Source of the DNA: Micromonospora_J zhanjiangensis
GTDB lineage: Bacteria; Actinomycetota; Actinomycetes; Mycobacteriales; Micromonosporaceae
Direction of reading: 5' to 3'
DNA: 64,000 bases
Assembly: GCF_042650605.1 (NCBI RefSeq)
Contig: NZ_JBHSBN010000003.1
Location: 124,001 to 188,000, forward strand
Below are positions 40,596 through 48,991 of this stretch, piece after piece. Position 1 is the stretch's first letter, and each line of letters starts with the position of its first letter. Below the pieces are notes generated by a model, which saw nothing but the letters and a program-made list of their open reading frames with translations, was not told the DNA's origin and did no database searches. Made by a program: the position numbers and the translations under genes.

Positions 40596-41276
40596 TTGTC
40601 ACGTCGAACCGGCCGGCCCTCATACCTGGTTCCTCCGCCCACGCCCCGTCCCCGGCAACGCCGGATCGCCCTGGCCGGCGGGGTCGTGGCACTGATGCTC
40701 GTCGCCGGCCTGGTGGGCGGGTGGATCGGTCACGCGGTCTCCCAGCCGAGTCAGTTCGACCAGCGCGTCGCGGAGATACGGCAGGCCGACGCCAGACGTG
40801 ACGTCCAGCAGATCATCGAGCTGACCGAGGTGGCCCGCAAGACACGGGAGCAGCTGCTCCCGATCCTGCGCGGCATCGAGAGCGACGCGGCAGCCGGGCG
40901 GGCGCCGGACGGCACCCGCGCCCGGCAGTGGCAGCAGACCATGCGCCAGCTCACCGAGCAGTTCGCCCATCCGCCGTCGGGTTCCACCGCCACCAACGTC
41001 GCCCGTGGCGGCCTCAAGAGCGCCGTCGAACAGGCTGCCGTGGCGGTGGACGCCGCCGCACTGGCGGCCGGAAGTCCCGCGGCCGCGCGTACGGACCTGA
41101 TGGCGCTGGTCCGGCGACAGGCGTCCCTTGCCGCCACCACGTGGTCGGTGGCGGCGGCCCAGCTCGATCAGATCAATGTCGATGCCGGGCAGGGACACCA
41201 GCACGTGTACCTGGAGACGGACCAGGCGGAAGGGGCCCTCGCACCGGACGGCGCACCGGAGGGCTCCGGCCGCTGA
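40596..41276 (+). CDS. Membrane-anchored hypothetical protein
   Basis: The 226-residue protein has one transmembrane segment near residues 25-46 (IALAGGVVALMLVAGLVGGWIG). It is followed by a long extracytoplasmic helical region (QFDQRVAEIRQADARRDVQQIIELTEVARKTREQLLPIL and later AVDAAALAAGSPAARTDLMAL). The N-terminal 24 residues are basic and Pro-rich (cytosolic). No family recognised. The start is TTG at 40596 with GAGGAG at 8 nt. It lies next to the 41305-41337 repeat that marks the end of the presumed integrated element. Confidence 0.65.
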   Translation: MSRRTGRPSYLVPPPTPRPRQRRIALAGGVVALMLVAGLVGGWIGHAVSQPSQFDQRVAEIRQADARRDVQQIIELTEVARKTREQLLPILRGIESDAAAGRAPDGTRARQWQQTMRQLTEQFAHPPSGSTATNVARGGLKSAVEQAAVAVDAAALAAGSPAAARTDLMALVRRQASLAATTWSVAAAQLDQINVDAGQGHQHVYLETDQAEGALAPDGAPEGSGR

Positions 41277-41304
41277 GCCGCAGCCGTGACCGAGGCTACG
41301 GCCC

Positions 41305-41337
41305 GGTGGGCGACGGACGAGTCGCCCCGTACGCCGG
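41305..41337 (+). repeat. Imperfect copy of the rnpB 3' end (candidate att site)
   Basis: Thirty-one of 33 bases match 44586-44618, which covers the 3' end of the RNase P RNA gene (P1 strand and adjacent bases), in the same orientation. The two copies bracket about 3.2 kb that contains a tyrosine-recombinase remnant. This is what is left when an element integrates by site-specific recombination into the 3' end of an RNA gene. Confidence 0.7.
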
Positions 41338-41350
41338 CTCCGGCTGTCGA

Positions 41351-42514
41351 CTATTCAGACCGGAAGAAGGCAAACCCGGCCTTTGCGGCTTCGTCGCCCG
41401 CCCGGCCGACCTTCGACCGGTCGACCGGACGCGGGTATCCGGGAATGGAGCGCGGATCACTACGGGTATGCGCGATCTGCTCCTCGGTCAGGTTGTCGAT
41501 GGCTAGGGCGCCTTCGTCGAGGACGGCGGTTCCCGCCACGTTCGCCTCGCTGAGGTTCGCCCCCAGGAGGTCTGCCCGATGAAGCTCCGCCGATGCCAGG
41601 TTGGAGGCCGTGAAATTGGCATGCCACAAACGCGCATGCCTCAGGTCGGCTCGCACCAGACTGGCGCCCTCGAAATCGACAGCCGTGAGATGCGCGGAGC
41701 GAAGCCTCGCTCCGACGAGCCGGGCGCCCTGCAGTTGGGCTTGCCGCGCATCGACCTGCTGCAGGTTGGCCCAGGCGAGATCCGCCCTCCGCAGTTCGGC
41801 CATCCGAAGGTCAGCGAATCGCAGGTCCGCCTGATAAAGCTCCGCCTCGTCCAGCAGGGTTTTCCGCAGGTCCGCCGACGACAGGTCCGACTCGGCAAGG
41901 TTCGCCGACCGCAGGTCGGAGCCGCTCAGGTTGGCCCTGGCCAGTCGCGCCTTGGACAGGCTCGCTCCCCGCAGGCAAATTCCCGCCAAGTTGATAGAGA
42001 CACCCTCTTTTCGCGTCGGCCTGCGCCCGATCGCGGCAAGCGCGGCAGCCACGTCACTCTCCGGCTTCCCGACCGCCGCCCCCGGGGCGCCCCGCCCGGC
42101 TTCCGCCTGCGGAGACCTTTCCCGAACGAAGGCCGCAAGGAGTTCCACGATGGCTTCATGGTCCTTGGACGACTCGCGCATCAGGTGCTCCAGCGCGTAA
42201 ATTCCCCCCAGCCGCTCCGTGATCTGATTCGAAGCGAGCTGACCCGTCGCCTTGGTAAACCTGTCCGTCAGCTGTCCCCGCCGGCTGAGAAAGAAGGTCT
42301 GGCCGGTAAAACCGAGACCGACCACGGCAAAGATTCCGGCGAGCGTCGCCAACAGGATCTGCCGGCTCGCGTTGATGGATGCCGCCCGCGCCGCATCCGC
42401 GGGTGTTGCCCAGGATGCGACGGGTCCGAGCAAGAAAATCAGCAGGCCGATCACAGAAAATGCGACCAAAAGTGCGGCCGCCACCGACCAGAACCTCTTC
42501 TTTTCCAGATTCAC
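41351..42514 (-). CDS. Membrane-anchored pentapeptide-repeat protein
   Basis: The 387-residue protein has two N-terminal membrane segments (about residues 8-31, FWSVAAALLVAFSVIGLLIF, and 50-72) and a linker. A long right-handed quadrilateral beta-helix made of A(D/N)LxX pentapeptides follows (about 180-345; for example LSGSDLRSANLAESDLSSAD, ADLRFADLRMAELRRADLAW, ADLLGANLSEANVAGTAV). Pentapeptide proteins can mimic DNA or serve as scaffolds. Membrane-tethered versions are common in actinobacteria with unknown roles. Start GTG 42514 chosen because GAGAGGGG lies just upstream. It sits inside the presumed element flanked by the rnpB repeats. Confidence 0.85.
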   Translation of the reverse strand: MNLEKKRFWSVAAALLVAFSVIGLLIFLLGPVASWATPADAARAASINASRQILLATLAGIFAVVGLGFTGQTFFLSRRGQLTDRFTKATGQLASNQITERLGGIYALEHLMRESSKDHEAIVELLAAFVRERSPQAEAGRGAPGAAVGKPESDVAAALAAIGRRPTRKEGVSINLAGICLRGASLSKARLARANLSGSDLRSANLAESDLSSADLRKTLLDEAELYQADLRFADLRMAELRRADLAWANLQQVDARQAQLQGARLVGARLRSAHLTAVDFEGASLVRADLRHARLWHANFTASNLASAELHRADLLGANLSEANVAGTAVLDEGALAIDNLTEEQIAHTRSDPRSIPGYPRPVDRSKVGRAGDEAAKAGFAFFRSE

Positions 42515-42616
42515 GGATCCCCTCTCGCCCGCTGACAGCCGGTCGGCTCGACTTGTCAAGAGAGCATCCTCTCAGGCCCGGGTACGTGCGCACCGCGGTG
42601 AGAGAGCCCCCGTCGC

Positions 42617-42862
42617 GGACGCCCGGGTCAGCGCTCCGACGCGGACGCCCACTCGGCCAGCAGCGGACGGCGCCACGGTCACGGCGCCGAAGACCAACGA
42701 CTGCCCGGCCGTCAGGCGGTCCAGGGCACGGCGGACGAGCGGTCCGGCGAACGCGGCGTCCAACGATTCGGCCAGCGTGGGGAACCGGGGCAGCTCGTCG
42801 CCGATCCGCCGGGACAGCGTACGTACGAGACCGCCGACCGGGGCGGCGGGATCGTACGCATT
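42617..42862 (-). pseudogene. Possible fragment of a DUF6585-like protein
   Basis: A segment reading LVRTLSRRIGDELPRFPTLA followed by DAAFAGPLVRRALDRLTAGQ and SLVFGAVTVA resembles the middle of DUF6585-type proteins, which have a ...RALDRLxAGxxVxFGxLTV... motif. Both ends run into unrelated, Ala/Arg-rich sequence. It overlaps the debris zone that also holds the recombinase remnant. Weak evidence; it may be chance. Confidence 0.25.
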
Positions 42863-42919
42863 CTTTGAAGGGGGGGCGGGACGGCTCGCGGGCCGGATGC
42901 GGGCGACAGGCCCGCGGAA

Positions 42920-43095
42920 GGGGGTCATCGATCGCACGTCGGGTGCGTTCTTCACTGGCCGGCATCAGGTGGGTGTAGACGCGGAGGGTAAAGCCGGGGT
43001 CGGCGTGGCCGAGGTAGGAGGCGAGGGCACTGATGCTCTCCCCCGCGTCGAGCAACGCCGCGGCGTAGAAGCCGATCGCCGGACCCCCTATCTGC
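42920..43095 (-). pseudogene. C-terminal remnant of a tyrosine recombinase/integrase
   Basis: A stretch of about 50 residues matches the C-terminal catalytic end of phage-type integrases: FYAAALLDAGESISALASYL, GHADPGFTLRVYTHLM and PASEERTRRAIDD. The GH and the catalytic Tyr (RVYTHLM) are present. The upstream part with the first catalytic Arg and the whole N-terminal half are missing, and the frame continues into unrelated sequence on both sides. It lies between the two rnpB-type direct repeats, so it is probably the dead integrase of that element. Confidence 0.8.
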
Positions 43096-43292
43096 GCGAC
43101 CTCTAAGCTAAGGGTGGCGCCGCAGGTGCGCTGGTTCAGCTGGCGTCCGGCGCAATCACCTGTCGCTACCCCAAGCGGGGGGCGAATGGCCTGTAGCTGT
43201 CGACGCATTCGCATCGTGCCAACCCCGGATGGTGATCGGGAAGAGCGTCCCGACAGCCGTCGAAACGGCCACCGGGACGCCCTGATGACGGT

Positions 43293-43757
43293 TCAGTTAT
43301 TGGAGAACGACCACAGAAACTCGTAGTACATTGAAATGTGGTCGTATTTGACACCGCCAAAAACAGATTTTTTACCCGACTCGGACCAGTCGAAGTTACA
43401 CCTGGCCCAGGTGCCATTGCCATGAGGGTTTCGACAGTATCGACGCCCGATGCCTTTTTCAGAGTCGATTATCCCCATCGCCGCGTTCCCGTCGGCTTTG
43501 CCGTCCAGGACGTAGACGTAGTCACCGTCGTACTTGACGCAGACTCGTGTGGATGCTGGGCCCGTCATGCACACGCCCTCCGCCGCTCCGACTTCGACGC
43601 CGGTCTGGCAGGGGTAGACCCCACACAGGTAGTACCAATCCTCAGCGGCGCTGGCCGGCGTCGGCGCGGCAAACACCACGACCACCGTGGTCACGAAAGC
43701 GAGGACGCCGCCAACCGCCCGCCGAAATCGCGCGAGTCCCTCCAGAACTGTCGGCAT
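43293..43757 (-). CDS. Small secreted Cys-containing protein, unrecognised
   Basis: The 154-residue protein starts with a signal peptide (about residues 1-37; VGGVLAFVTTVVVVFAAPTPASA). A mature domain rich in Cys, Tyr, Trp and Gly follows: YYLCGVYPCQTG, VCMTGPASTRVCVKYDG, DYVYVLDGKADGNAAMGIID and RYCRNPHGNGTWARCNFDW. There are about seven Cys in the mature part, suggesting disulfides and an extracellular role. The coding region is more AT-rich than average. ATG 43757 with GAGG upstream. No family recognised. Confidence 0.65.
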   Translation of the reverse strand: MPTVLEGLARFRRAVGGVLAFVTTVVVVFAAPTPASAAEDWYYLCGVYPCQTGVEVGAAEGVCMTGPASTRVCVKYDGDYVYVLDGKADGNAAMGIIDSEKGIGRRYCRNPHGNGTWARCNFDWSESGKKSVFGGVKYDHISMYYEFLWSFSNN

Positions 43758-44059
43758 GTACCTCAAAACCTCCATACTCTCTGAATCTGGGTCGGAAGTG
43801 TGATGATCATCTCATCAGTCGGACGTTGCCGTCAACCTTGGACAGTGGACTTGGGCTCATGCGTCTCGATGCATGGTTTCCGACGGATCACGAGGCGCCG
43901 GACCGGGTGGCGGTGGGATCTGGTCGATGCCGCTTAACCTCCCGGATCGACAGCAGACGGAATGCCCACCGATCGCCACCTCTGTGGCCCCTCCGGCATG
44001 ACGGGCACCGAGAGCGTCTACCGGCGCCAACGGCGGCCGGTGCTCCTGAGCGCGCTACG

Positions 44060-44333
44060 TCGGGACGCCGGATTTGAACCGATGACCCTCTGATCACCAC
44101 AGTCCAGGGCTTGTGCTCCCGCTCTCTGTCAATCTTGACGAGCCCGACCAAGCCCAACTCCCCCAGACGCGCCAGCAGCTCCGGCACCCGCTCGTCCCAC
44201 CCCACCCAGGGATTGGATCACAGAGGCCGTTACGGAAGCCGTCGCCCCGGTGTGCGTAGTGGTCGGGGCTTCCGGCTGCCGCGCCAGTCCAACCCCGGGA
44301 CTGGCTTACCACCGTGTCACCGGCTCGCGGCAT
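44060..44333 (-). pseudogene. Small hypothetical gene broken by a 5-bp duplication
   Basis: An ATG at 44333 follows GGTGGAGC and opens a frame (MPRAGDTVV ... GFRNGLCDPIPGW). That frame becomes nonsense at about 44205. The alternative frame continues as GWDERVPELLARLGELGLVGLVKIDREREHKPWTVVI. The switch point contains GGTGG twice (44197-44208 region); deleting one copy joins the two frames into one continuous protein. The 3' end of the second frame runs into a tRNA-like sequence near 44062-44095. The protein resembles a short hypothetical family of Micromonospora; this is from memory. Confidence 0.55.
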
Positions 44334-44463
44334 TAGCTCCACCGCCAGGACGTGCCCGACCCACTCCCCCACGATCACCCCCGTCGGCGAGGACCAAGCC
44401 GCCACCGAGCCCACCAAAGCATCGTCGTAGGCGAGATCAGCTGATCGGGTAGTCGGGGTTCCC

Positions 44464-44502
44464 GGGCCGTCTCTGGGCCGTCTGGGCCGTCGGTGGGCCG
44501 TC
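44464..44502. repeat. Four short GGGCCGTC direct repeats near the rnpB end
   Basis: GGGCCGTC occurs at 44464-44471, 44475-44482, 44484-44491 and 44495-44502, at 11-, 9- and 11-nt spacing. They lie about 85 nt from the rnpB-overlapping repeat, on the side of the presumed element. Such clustered repeats are typical arm-type binding sites of tyrosine recombinases, although here only position and spacing support that. Confidence 0.5.
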
Positions 44503-44553
44503 AAACGCCGCCCAATGTTGACCAAGAACGACCATCGACGCCCGAACATAGAA

Positions 44554-44587
44554 CCAGCTCAGAGCCTTGATTACGGCTCTGAGCTGG
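44554..44587 (-). terminator. Hairpin terminator of rnpB
   Basis: CCAGCTCAGAGCC (44554-44566) pairs perfectly with GGCTCTGAGCTGG (44575-44587) around an 8-nt loop. It lies immediately 3' of rnpB on the minus strand. The stem borders the presumed att core, so the terminator would move with one side of the integration site. Confidence 0.85.
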
Positions 44588-44590
44588 TGG

Positions 44591-45020
<430 letters not shown>

Positions 45021-45027
45021 GCCACCA

Positions 45028-45033
45028 AGTCTA
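45028..45033 (-). promoter_or_regulatory. -10 box of the rnpB promoter
   Basis: TAGACT on the minus strand lies 8 nt before the inferred rnpB 5' end, the right place for a -10 element of a sigma-70-type housekeeping promoter. No convincing -35 is visible. Confidence 0.5.
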
Positions 45034-45202
45034 CGTGCTGCCCCGCACCGACGATCCCACGCCCCGACGCACGGCACCACGCTAAGGAATACGTCTGGCG
45101 TCTGCCGAGACGGCGGCCACACGGGGGTTGATCTCAAGCTGGCTTCAGGTTCGATGCTCGGTTTCAGCGACACGGGAGCAGGACCTGAAGGGCGTGGTGA
45201 GG

Positions 45203-46171
45203 ATGCGGGTGATCGAGGTGGCGAGGTTCGGTGGGCCGGAGGTGCTGGTGCCGGTGGAGGTGCCCGATCCGCGGCCGGGTCCGGGTGAGGTGGTGATCGA
45301 CGTGGCGGTCGCGGACACGCTCTGGGTGGAGACGATGATCCGCCAGGGGCGGGGCGCGCCGTACTTTCCGGTCCGGCCGCCGTACCGGCCGGGGGTGGGG
45401 GTGGCGGGCACGGTGGCGGTGGTGGGGGCGGGGGTCGACGCGGGGCTGGTGGGGCGGCTGGTGGTCAGTCGGACCGGCGAGCACGGCGGGTACGTCGAGC
45501 GGGCGTTGGTGCCGGCAGGCGGGCTGATCGACGTACCGGATGGGGTGTCGGCGCGGAACGCGGCGGCGCTGTTGCATGACGGGACGACCGGCGCGGGCCT
45601 GGTCGACCTGGTGGGGGTGGTGGCCGGGGAGCGGGTGCTGGTGACGGCGGCGGGCGGTGGGCTGGGTGCGGTGCTGGTGCAGCTCGCGGCCGCGGCCGGC
45701 GGGCGGGTGGTCGCGGCGGCGCGCGGCGCGGGCAAGCTGGCGCGGCTGCGCGAGCTGGGCGCGGAGGTCACGGTGGACTACGCGGATCCGGACTGGGCCC
45801 GGCGGGTACGCGACGCGGTCGGCGGGGTGGAGGTGGTGTTCGACGGCGCGGGCGGCGACTACGGGCGGGCAGCCTACGGGCTGGTGATCGACGGGGGGCG
45901 GTTCTCGGCACACGGTACGCCCGGCGGCTCGTTCGCCGTGCCGGACGCGGCCGACGCGGACCGGCGCGGCATCACCGTGGTCGGGATCGGGGACGTGCGG
46001 TTCCCTCCGGAGCGGGCCCGGCGGTACGCGGAGCGGGCGCTGGCCGAGGCGGCGGCGGGTCGGGTCCGGCCGCTGGTGGGGCAGACGTTCCCGCTGGAGC
46101 GGGTGGCCGAGGCGCACGCGGCCATCGAGGGCCGCGCGGTAATCGGCAAGACCCTGCTGACGGTCGGCTGA
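45203..46171 (+). CDS. Zinc-binding/quinone-oxidoreductase-type dehydrogenase (MDR family)
   Basis: The 322-residue protein is a medium-chain reductase of the quinone oxidoreductase type. The N-terminal GroES-like part (MRVIEVARFGGPEVLVPVEVP, PGVGVAGTVAVVG) is followed by a Rossmann domain with VLVTAAGGGLGAVLVQLAAAAGGRVVAAA (residues about 150-178) and the C-terminal FPLERVAEAHAAIEGRAVIGKTLL motif. No structural zinc Cys cluster is present, so it is probably a zinc-free quinone/enone reductase using NADPH. ATG 45203 is preceded by GTGAGG; a longer frame from 45128 is less likely. Confidence 0.92.
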   Translation: MRVIEVARFGGPEVLVPVEVPDPRPGPGEVVIDVAVADTLWVETMIRQGRGAPYFPVRPPYRPGVGVAGTVAVVGAGVDAGLVGRLVVSRTGEHGGYVERALVPAGGLIDVPDGVSARNAAALLHDGTTGAGLVDLVGVVAGERVLVTAAGGGLGAVLVQLAAAAGGRVVAAARGAGKLARLRELGAEVTVDYADPDWARRVRDAVGGVEVVFDGAGGDYGRAAYGLVIDGGRFSAHGTPGGSFAVPDAADADRRGITVVGIGDVRFPPERARRYAERALAEAAAGRVRPLVGQTFPLERVAEAHAAIEGRAVIGKTLLTVG

Positions 46172-46283
46172 ACCAGCCTCGGGTCGCGACGCGGACCGGG
46201 ACACCGCGACCGACGGCAGGCCGGCGAGCCCCGGGAGGTCCGTCCGGCGGGGCGGTCCGGGAGGGACTAACCTCGGCGGGATC

Positions 46284-47054
46284 ATGGAGTTGAGTCAGGG
46301 GTTGTTGCTGGTCGCCGCCGGACTGGCCGCGGGCACGGTGAACGCGGTGGCCGGCGGGGGTTCGCTGATCTCGTTCCCGGCGTTGATCGCGATCGGGTTA
46401 CCGCCGGTGCCGGCGAACGTGAGCAACTCCGTCGCGGTGTTTCCCGGGTACGCGTCCAGCGTGTTGGGCAGCCGGGCGGACCTGCCGCCGTGGGGGCGGT
46501 TGTGGCCGCTGCTGCCGACGACGGTGCTGGGCACGGCGGCCGGGTGCGCGCTGCTGCTGCTCACCCCGGCCCGGGCGTTCGAGTTGGTGGTGCCGTTCCT
46601 GGTGCTCGGGGCGACGGCGGTGCTGGCGTTCCAGAACCAGCTCCGCCGGCTGGTGGGCCACCCCCGGGACCTGAGCCCGCGCCGCCGGACGGTCTATCTG
46701 CAGACGATGGTCGGGGTCGGCACGGTGTACGGCGGGTACTTCGGTGCCGCGCTCGGGGTGATGCTGGTGGCCGGGCTGGCGCTGGTGCTGGACGAGACGC
46801 TGGCCCGGGTGAGCGCGGTGAAGAACCTGATCTCGGCGGTGCTGGGGTTGACCACGCTGGTCGGGTTCGCGCTGTTCGGGCCGCTGGACTGGGCGGCCGT
46901 GCTGGTGCTCGCCCCGGCCACCATTGTCGGCGGGTACGGCGGCGCGCTGCTGGTCCGCCGGTTGCCGCCGGCCGTGCTGAAGGTGGTGATCGTCGTCTTC
47001 GGCACGACGATCGGCCTGTTCCTGCTCTACCGCGCCTACCGCTACAGATCTTGA
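46284..47054 (+). CDS. TauE/SafE-family membrane transporter
   Basis: The 256-residue protein has about eight hydrophobic segments in the TauE/SafE arrangement, with the two characteristic motifs GTVNAVAGGGSLISFPALIAIGLPPVPANVSNSVA near residues 17-51 and the second-half AKNLIS-type motif VSAVKNLISAVLGL. The family exports sulfite, sulfoacetate or related organosulfonates. No sulfur genes are next to it, so the substrate cannot be stated. ATG start. It follows the MDR gene by 110 nt on the same strand. Confidence 0.92.
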   Translation: MELSQGLLLVAAGLAAGTVNAVAGGGSLISFPALIAIGLPPVPANVSNSVAVFPGYASSVLGSRADLPPWGRLWPLLPTTVLGTAAGCALLLLTPARAFELVVPFLVLGATAVLAFQNQLRRLVGHPRDLSPRRRTVYLQTMVGVGTVYGGYFGAALGVMLVAGLALVLDETLARVSAVKNLISAVLGLTTLVGFALFGPLDWAAVLVLAPATIVGGYGGALLVRRLPPAVLKVVIVVFGTTIGLFLLYRAYRYRS

Positions 47055-47058
47055 ATGG

Positions 47059-47406
47059 TCAGGTTGTGTCGAGTTCGAGGGTCATTCCGGTGTGGGTGAG
47101 TAACCCGTCGAGCAGGTCGTTGCGGTGCTGGATGCTCTTGAGGCGGTTTTTGATGATCGCGAGGAGCTGATCGACGCCGGTCACGGCGAGGTTGCCGGCA
47201 TCGATCCCGAGTTCTCCCCGTGCCTCCCGGCGGGCGGCCTGCACGGGGTGCTCGTCCGGCTCGACGTGGCCACTTCCCGTCCTGACCACCGCAGCATGGC
47301 GAGCCGCGACATGAGCTGCCATACCAACGGTGGTGCGAAGCACGAGTCGGTGGCTACTCCGGCGGCTGTTCAGCGAGGAGGCGCGGCGCTCAGACCCGAA
47401 GGACAC
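47059..47406 (-). pseudogene. Unidentified gene remnant
   Basis: The end of this frame (AVTGVDQLLAIIKNRLKSI, then NDLLDGLLTHTGMTLELDTT) looks like the C-terminal part of a real protein: helical, evenly charged, with a natural stop. The upstream part is Arg/His-rich, lacks a plausible start and is unlike protein. I do not recognise the family with confidence; a transposase-associated protein is possible. The 373-nt gap between the TauE-like gene and the MarR gene contains nothing else. Confidence 0.3.
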
Positions 47407-47427
47407 AAGATCCCTACAAGTCAGTCT

Positions 47428-47943
47428 CTAGGGATTCAGGGGATTGCCGGGCGAGTGGTCGCCGAGGCTGGTGAGCAGTTTGCGCAGTAGTCCGGCGAGT
47501 TGTTCCTGGTCACCGCCGCTCAGTTCTTTGAGCAACTGCGCCTCCAGGTCGACATGGGCGACGACGACTTCGTCGATCAGGTCCCGGCCGCGCTCGGTCA
47601 GAGTGATCAGCACGCTGCGCCGGTTGGCGGGATCGACCTCGCGGGTCACCAGGCCTCTGGCAACGAGGCGGTCGATCCGATTGGTGATCGCTCCGGAGGT
47701 GACCATCGCCGACTCGACCAACTGCCCCGCAGTGAGCTGATACGGAGGCCCGGACCGGCGCAGCGTGCCCAGTACGTCGAATTCCCATAGCTGCAGGTCA
47801 TGCGCGGCGAAGTTGGCGCGAAGCTCACGCTCGAGTAGCCGGCAGGCGCGCTGGATCCGGGCCACCACGCCCATCGGCGTGGGGTCGATGTCGGGCCGCT
47901 CGATCCGCCACTGATTCAGCCGCCAGTCGACGTTGTCCTCCAC
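47428..47943 (-). CDS. MarR-family transcriptional regulator
   Basis: The 171-residue protein has a MarR winged helix: LQLWEFDVLGTLRRSGPPYQLTAGQLVESAMVTSGAITNRIDRLVARGLVTREVDPANRRSVLITLTERG, with the DPANRRS wing. Flanking helices form the dimer. It is divergent from the EamA transporter and NmrA-like operon, with a perfect palindrome in between, and so most likely represses them. I chose GTG 47943 because GGAGG lies at good distance. Confidence 0.93.
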   Translation of the reverse strand: MEDNVDWRLNQWRIERPDIDPTPMGVVARIQRACRLLERELRANFAAHDLQLWEFDVLGTLRRSGPPYQLTAGQLVESAMVTSGAITNRIDRLVARGLVTREVDPANRRSVLITLTERGRDLIDEVVVAHVDLEAQLLKELSGGDQEQLAGLLRKLLTSLGDHSPGNPLNP

Positions 47944-48014
47944 CAGCCTGCCACCTCCAGAATCTCTCAACGTGAAACTGTTTGACGCCAGCGTAACAGA
48001 TGGCTACCCTCGCC

Positions 48015-48035
48015 AACGTTGAACATTTCAACGTT
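48015..48035 (+). promoter_or_regulatory. Perfect 21-bp MarR palindrome before the EamA/NmrA operon
   Basis: AACGTTGAA (48015-48023) and TTCAACGTT (48027-48035) form a perfect inverted repeat with a 3-nt centre, 11 nt before the EamA start. A degenerate half-site TCAACGTGAAA lies near 47967 on the regulator side. Repressor binding would cover the ribosome binding site and the transcription start. Confidence 0.85.
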
Positions 48036-48046
48036 AAGGAGTTTCC

Positions 48047-48991
48047 ATGACGCAGGCCCCGAGCCGGCCGGACGCGGGCACCGCGTCCGTGCCCGGCAGC
48101 ACCCTGGGACTGACCGCGCTGACCGCGACCGCGCCGATCAGCTGGGGCACCACGTATCTGGTCACCACCGAGTTCCTCCCACCCGGTCACCCGTTGGTGT
48201 CCACTGTGATCCGCGCGCTGCCGGCGGGGCTGATCCTGCTCGCCGTCACGCGCAACCTGCCGCGCGGTCAGTGGCTGTGGCGCTCGCTGCTGCTCGGCAC
48301 CCTCAACATCGGCGCGTTCAACGCGCTACTGTTCGTCGCCGCCTATCGATTGCCGGGCGGCGTCGCGGCGACCCTCGTCGCCGTCCAGCCGTTGTTCGTC
48401 GCCGGCCTGGCGTACCTGCTGCTCGGTGAGGAGCCCACGCGCTGGCGGGTCGGCTGGGGCCTGGTCGGCGTCATGGGCGTCGGCTTGATCGTCCTGCGCG
48501 GCCAGATCTCCTTCGACCTGATCGGCGTCCTGGCCGGCATTGTGGCTGCCGGCGTGATGGCCGGCGGGGTCGTCCTGACCAAACGTTGGGGACGTCCGGC
48601 GGGCGCTGGCGCAGCGACCATCGCCGGCTGGCAGCTCACCCTCGGCGGTCTCGTGCTCGTCCCGCTCGCGCTCGGGTTCGAGGGACTTCCGTCCGCACTG
48701 GATCACCGTGCGATCGGCGGCTACGCGTGGCTGTCGGTTGTGGGTGCCCTGCTTTCGTACGTGGCCTGGTTCCACGGCATCGGCAAGCTGCCCGTGGTCG
48801 CCATGTCGTTCCTCGCCCTGCTCTCACCCGTGGTCGCCACGATCCTGGGCTGGCTGTTCCTCAATGAGTCGCTGACGCCCTGGCAGGGCCTCGGGTTCGC
48901 CCTCGCGCTGACCACCATCGCCGCCGCGCAATTCACCCCGGACGCCGTCCGCAACCTGGCCCGCATCCCCGCTACCACCAAAGGAGCATGA
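48047..48991 (+). CDS. EamA (DMT superfamily) transporter
   Basis: The 314-residue protein has ten predicted membrane segments in two EamA repeats (about residues 25-150 and 165-300). Characteristic pieces are ISWGTTYLVTTEFLP at the start of the first repeat and YVAWFHGIGKLPVVAMSFLALLSPVVATILGWLFLNE in the second. EamA transporters move metabolites, amino acids or drugs; the substrate is unknown. It overlaps the NmrA-like gene by 4 nt (ATGA), so both form a MarR-controlled operon. Confidence 0.93.
   Translation: MTQAPSRPDAGTASVPGSTLGLTALTATAPISWGTTYLVTTEFLPPGHPLVSTVIRALPAGLILLAVTRNLPRGQWLWRSLLLGTLNIGAFNALLFVAAYRLPGGVAATLVAVQPLFVAGLAYLLLGEEPTRWRVGWGLVGVMGVGLIVLRGQISFDLIGVLAGIVAAGVMAGGVVLTKRWGRPAGAGAATIAGWQLTLGGLVLVPLALGFEGLPSALDHRAIGGYAWLSVVGALLSYVAWFHGIGKLPVVAMSFLALLSPVVATILGWLFLNESLTPWQGLGFALALTTIAAAQFTPDAVRNLARIPATTKGA

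Noticed and set aside
42156..43214. One continuous 352-codon gene on the minus strand
   Set aside because: Only about 50 residues near its start are protein-like (recombinase C-terminus). The rest overlaps the real pentapeptide gene in another frame.
44062..44098. Functional tRNA gene
   Set aside because: Only a T-arm and acceptor-like piece are visible. The D-arm and a paired 5' acceptor strand are missing, and the anticodon stem is not consistent.
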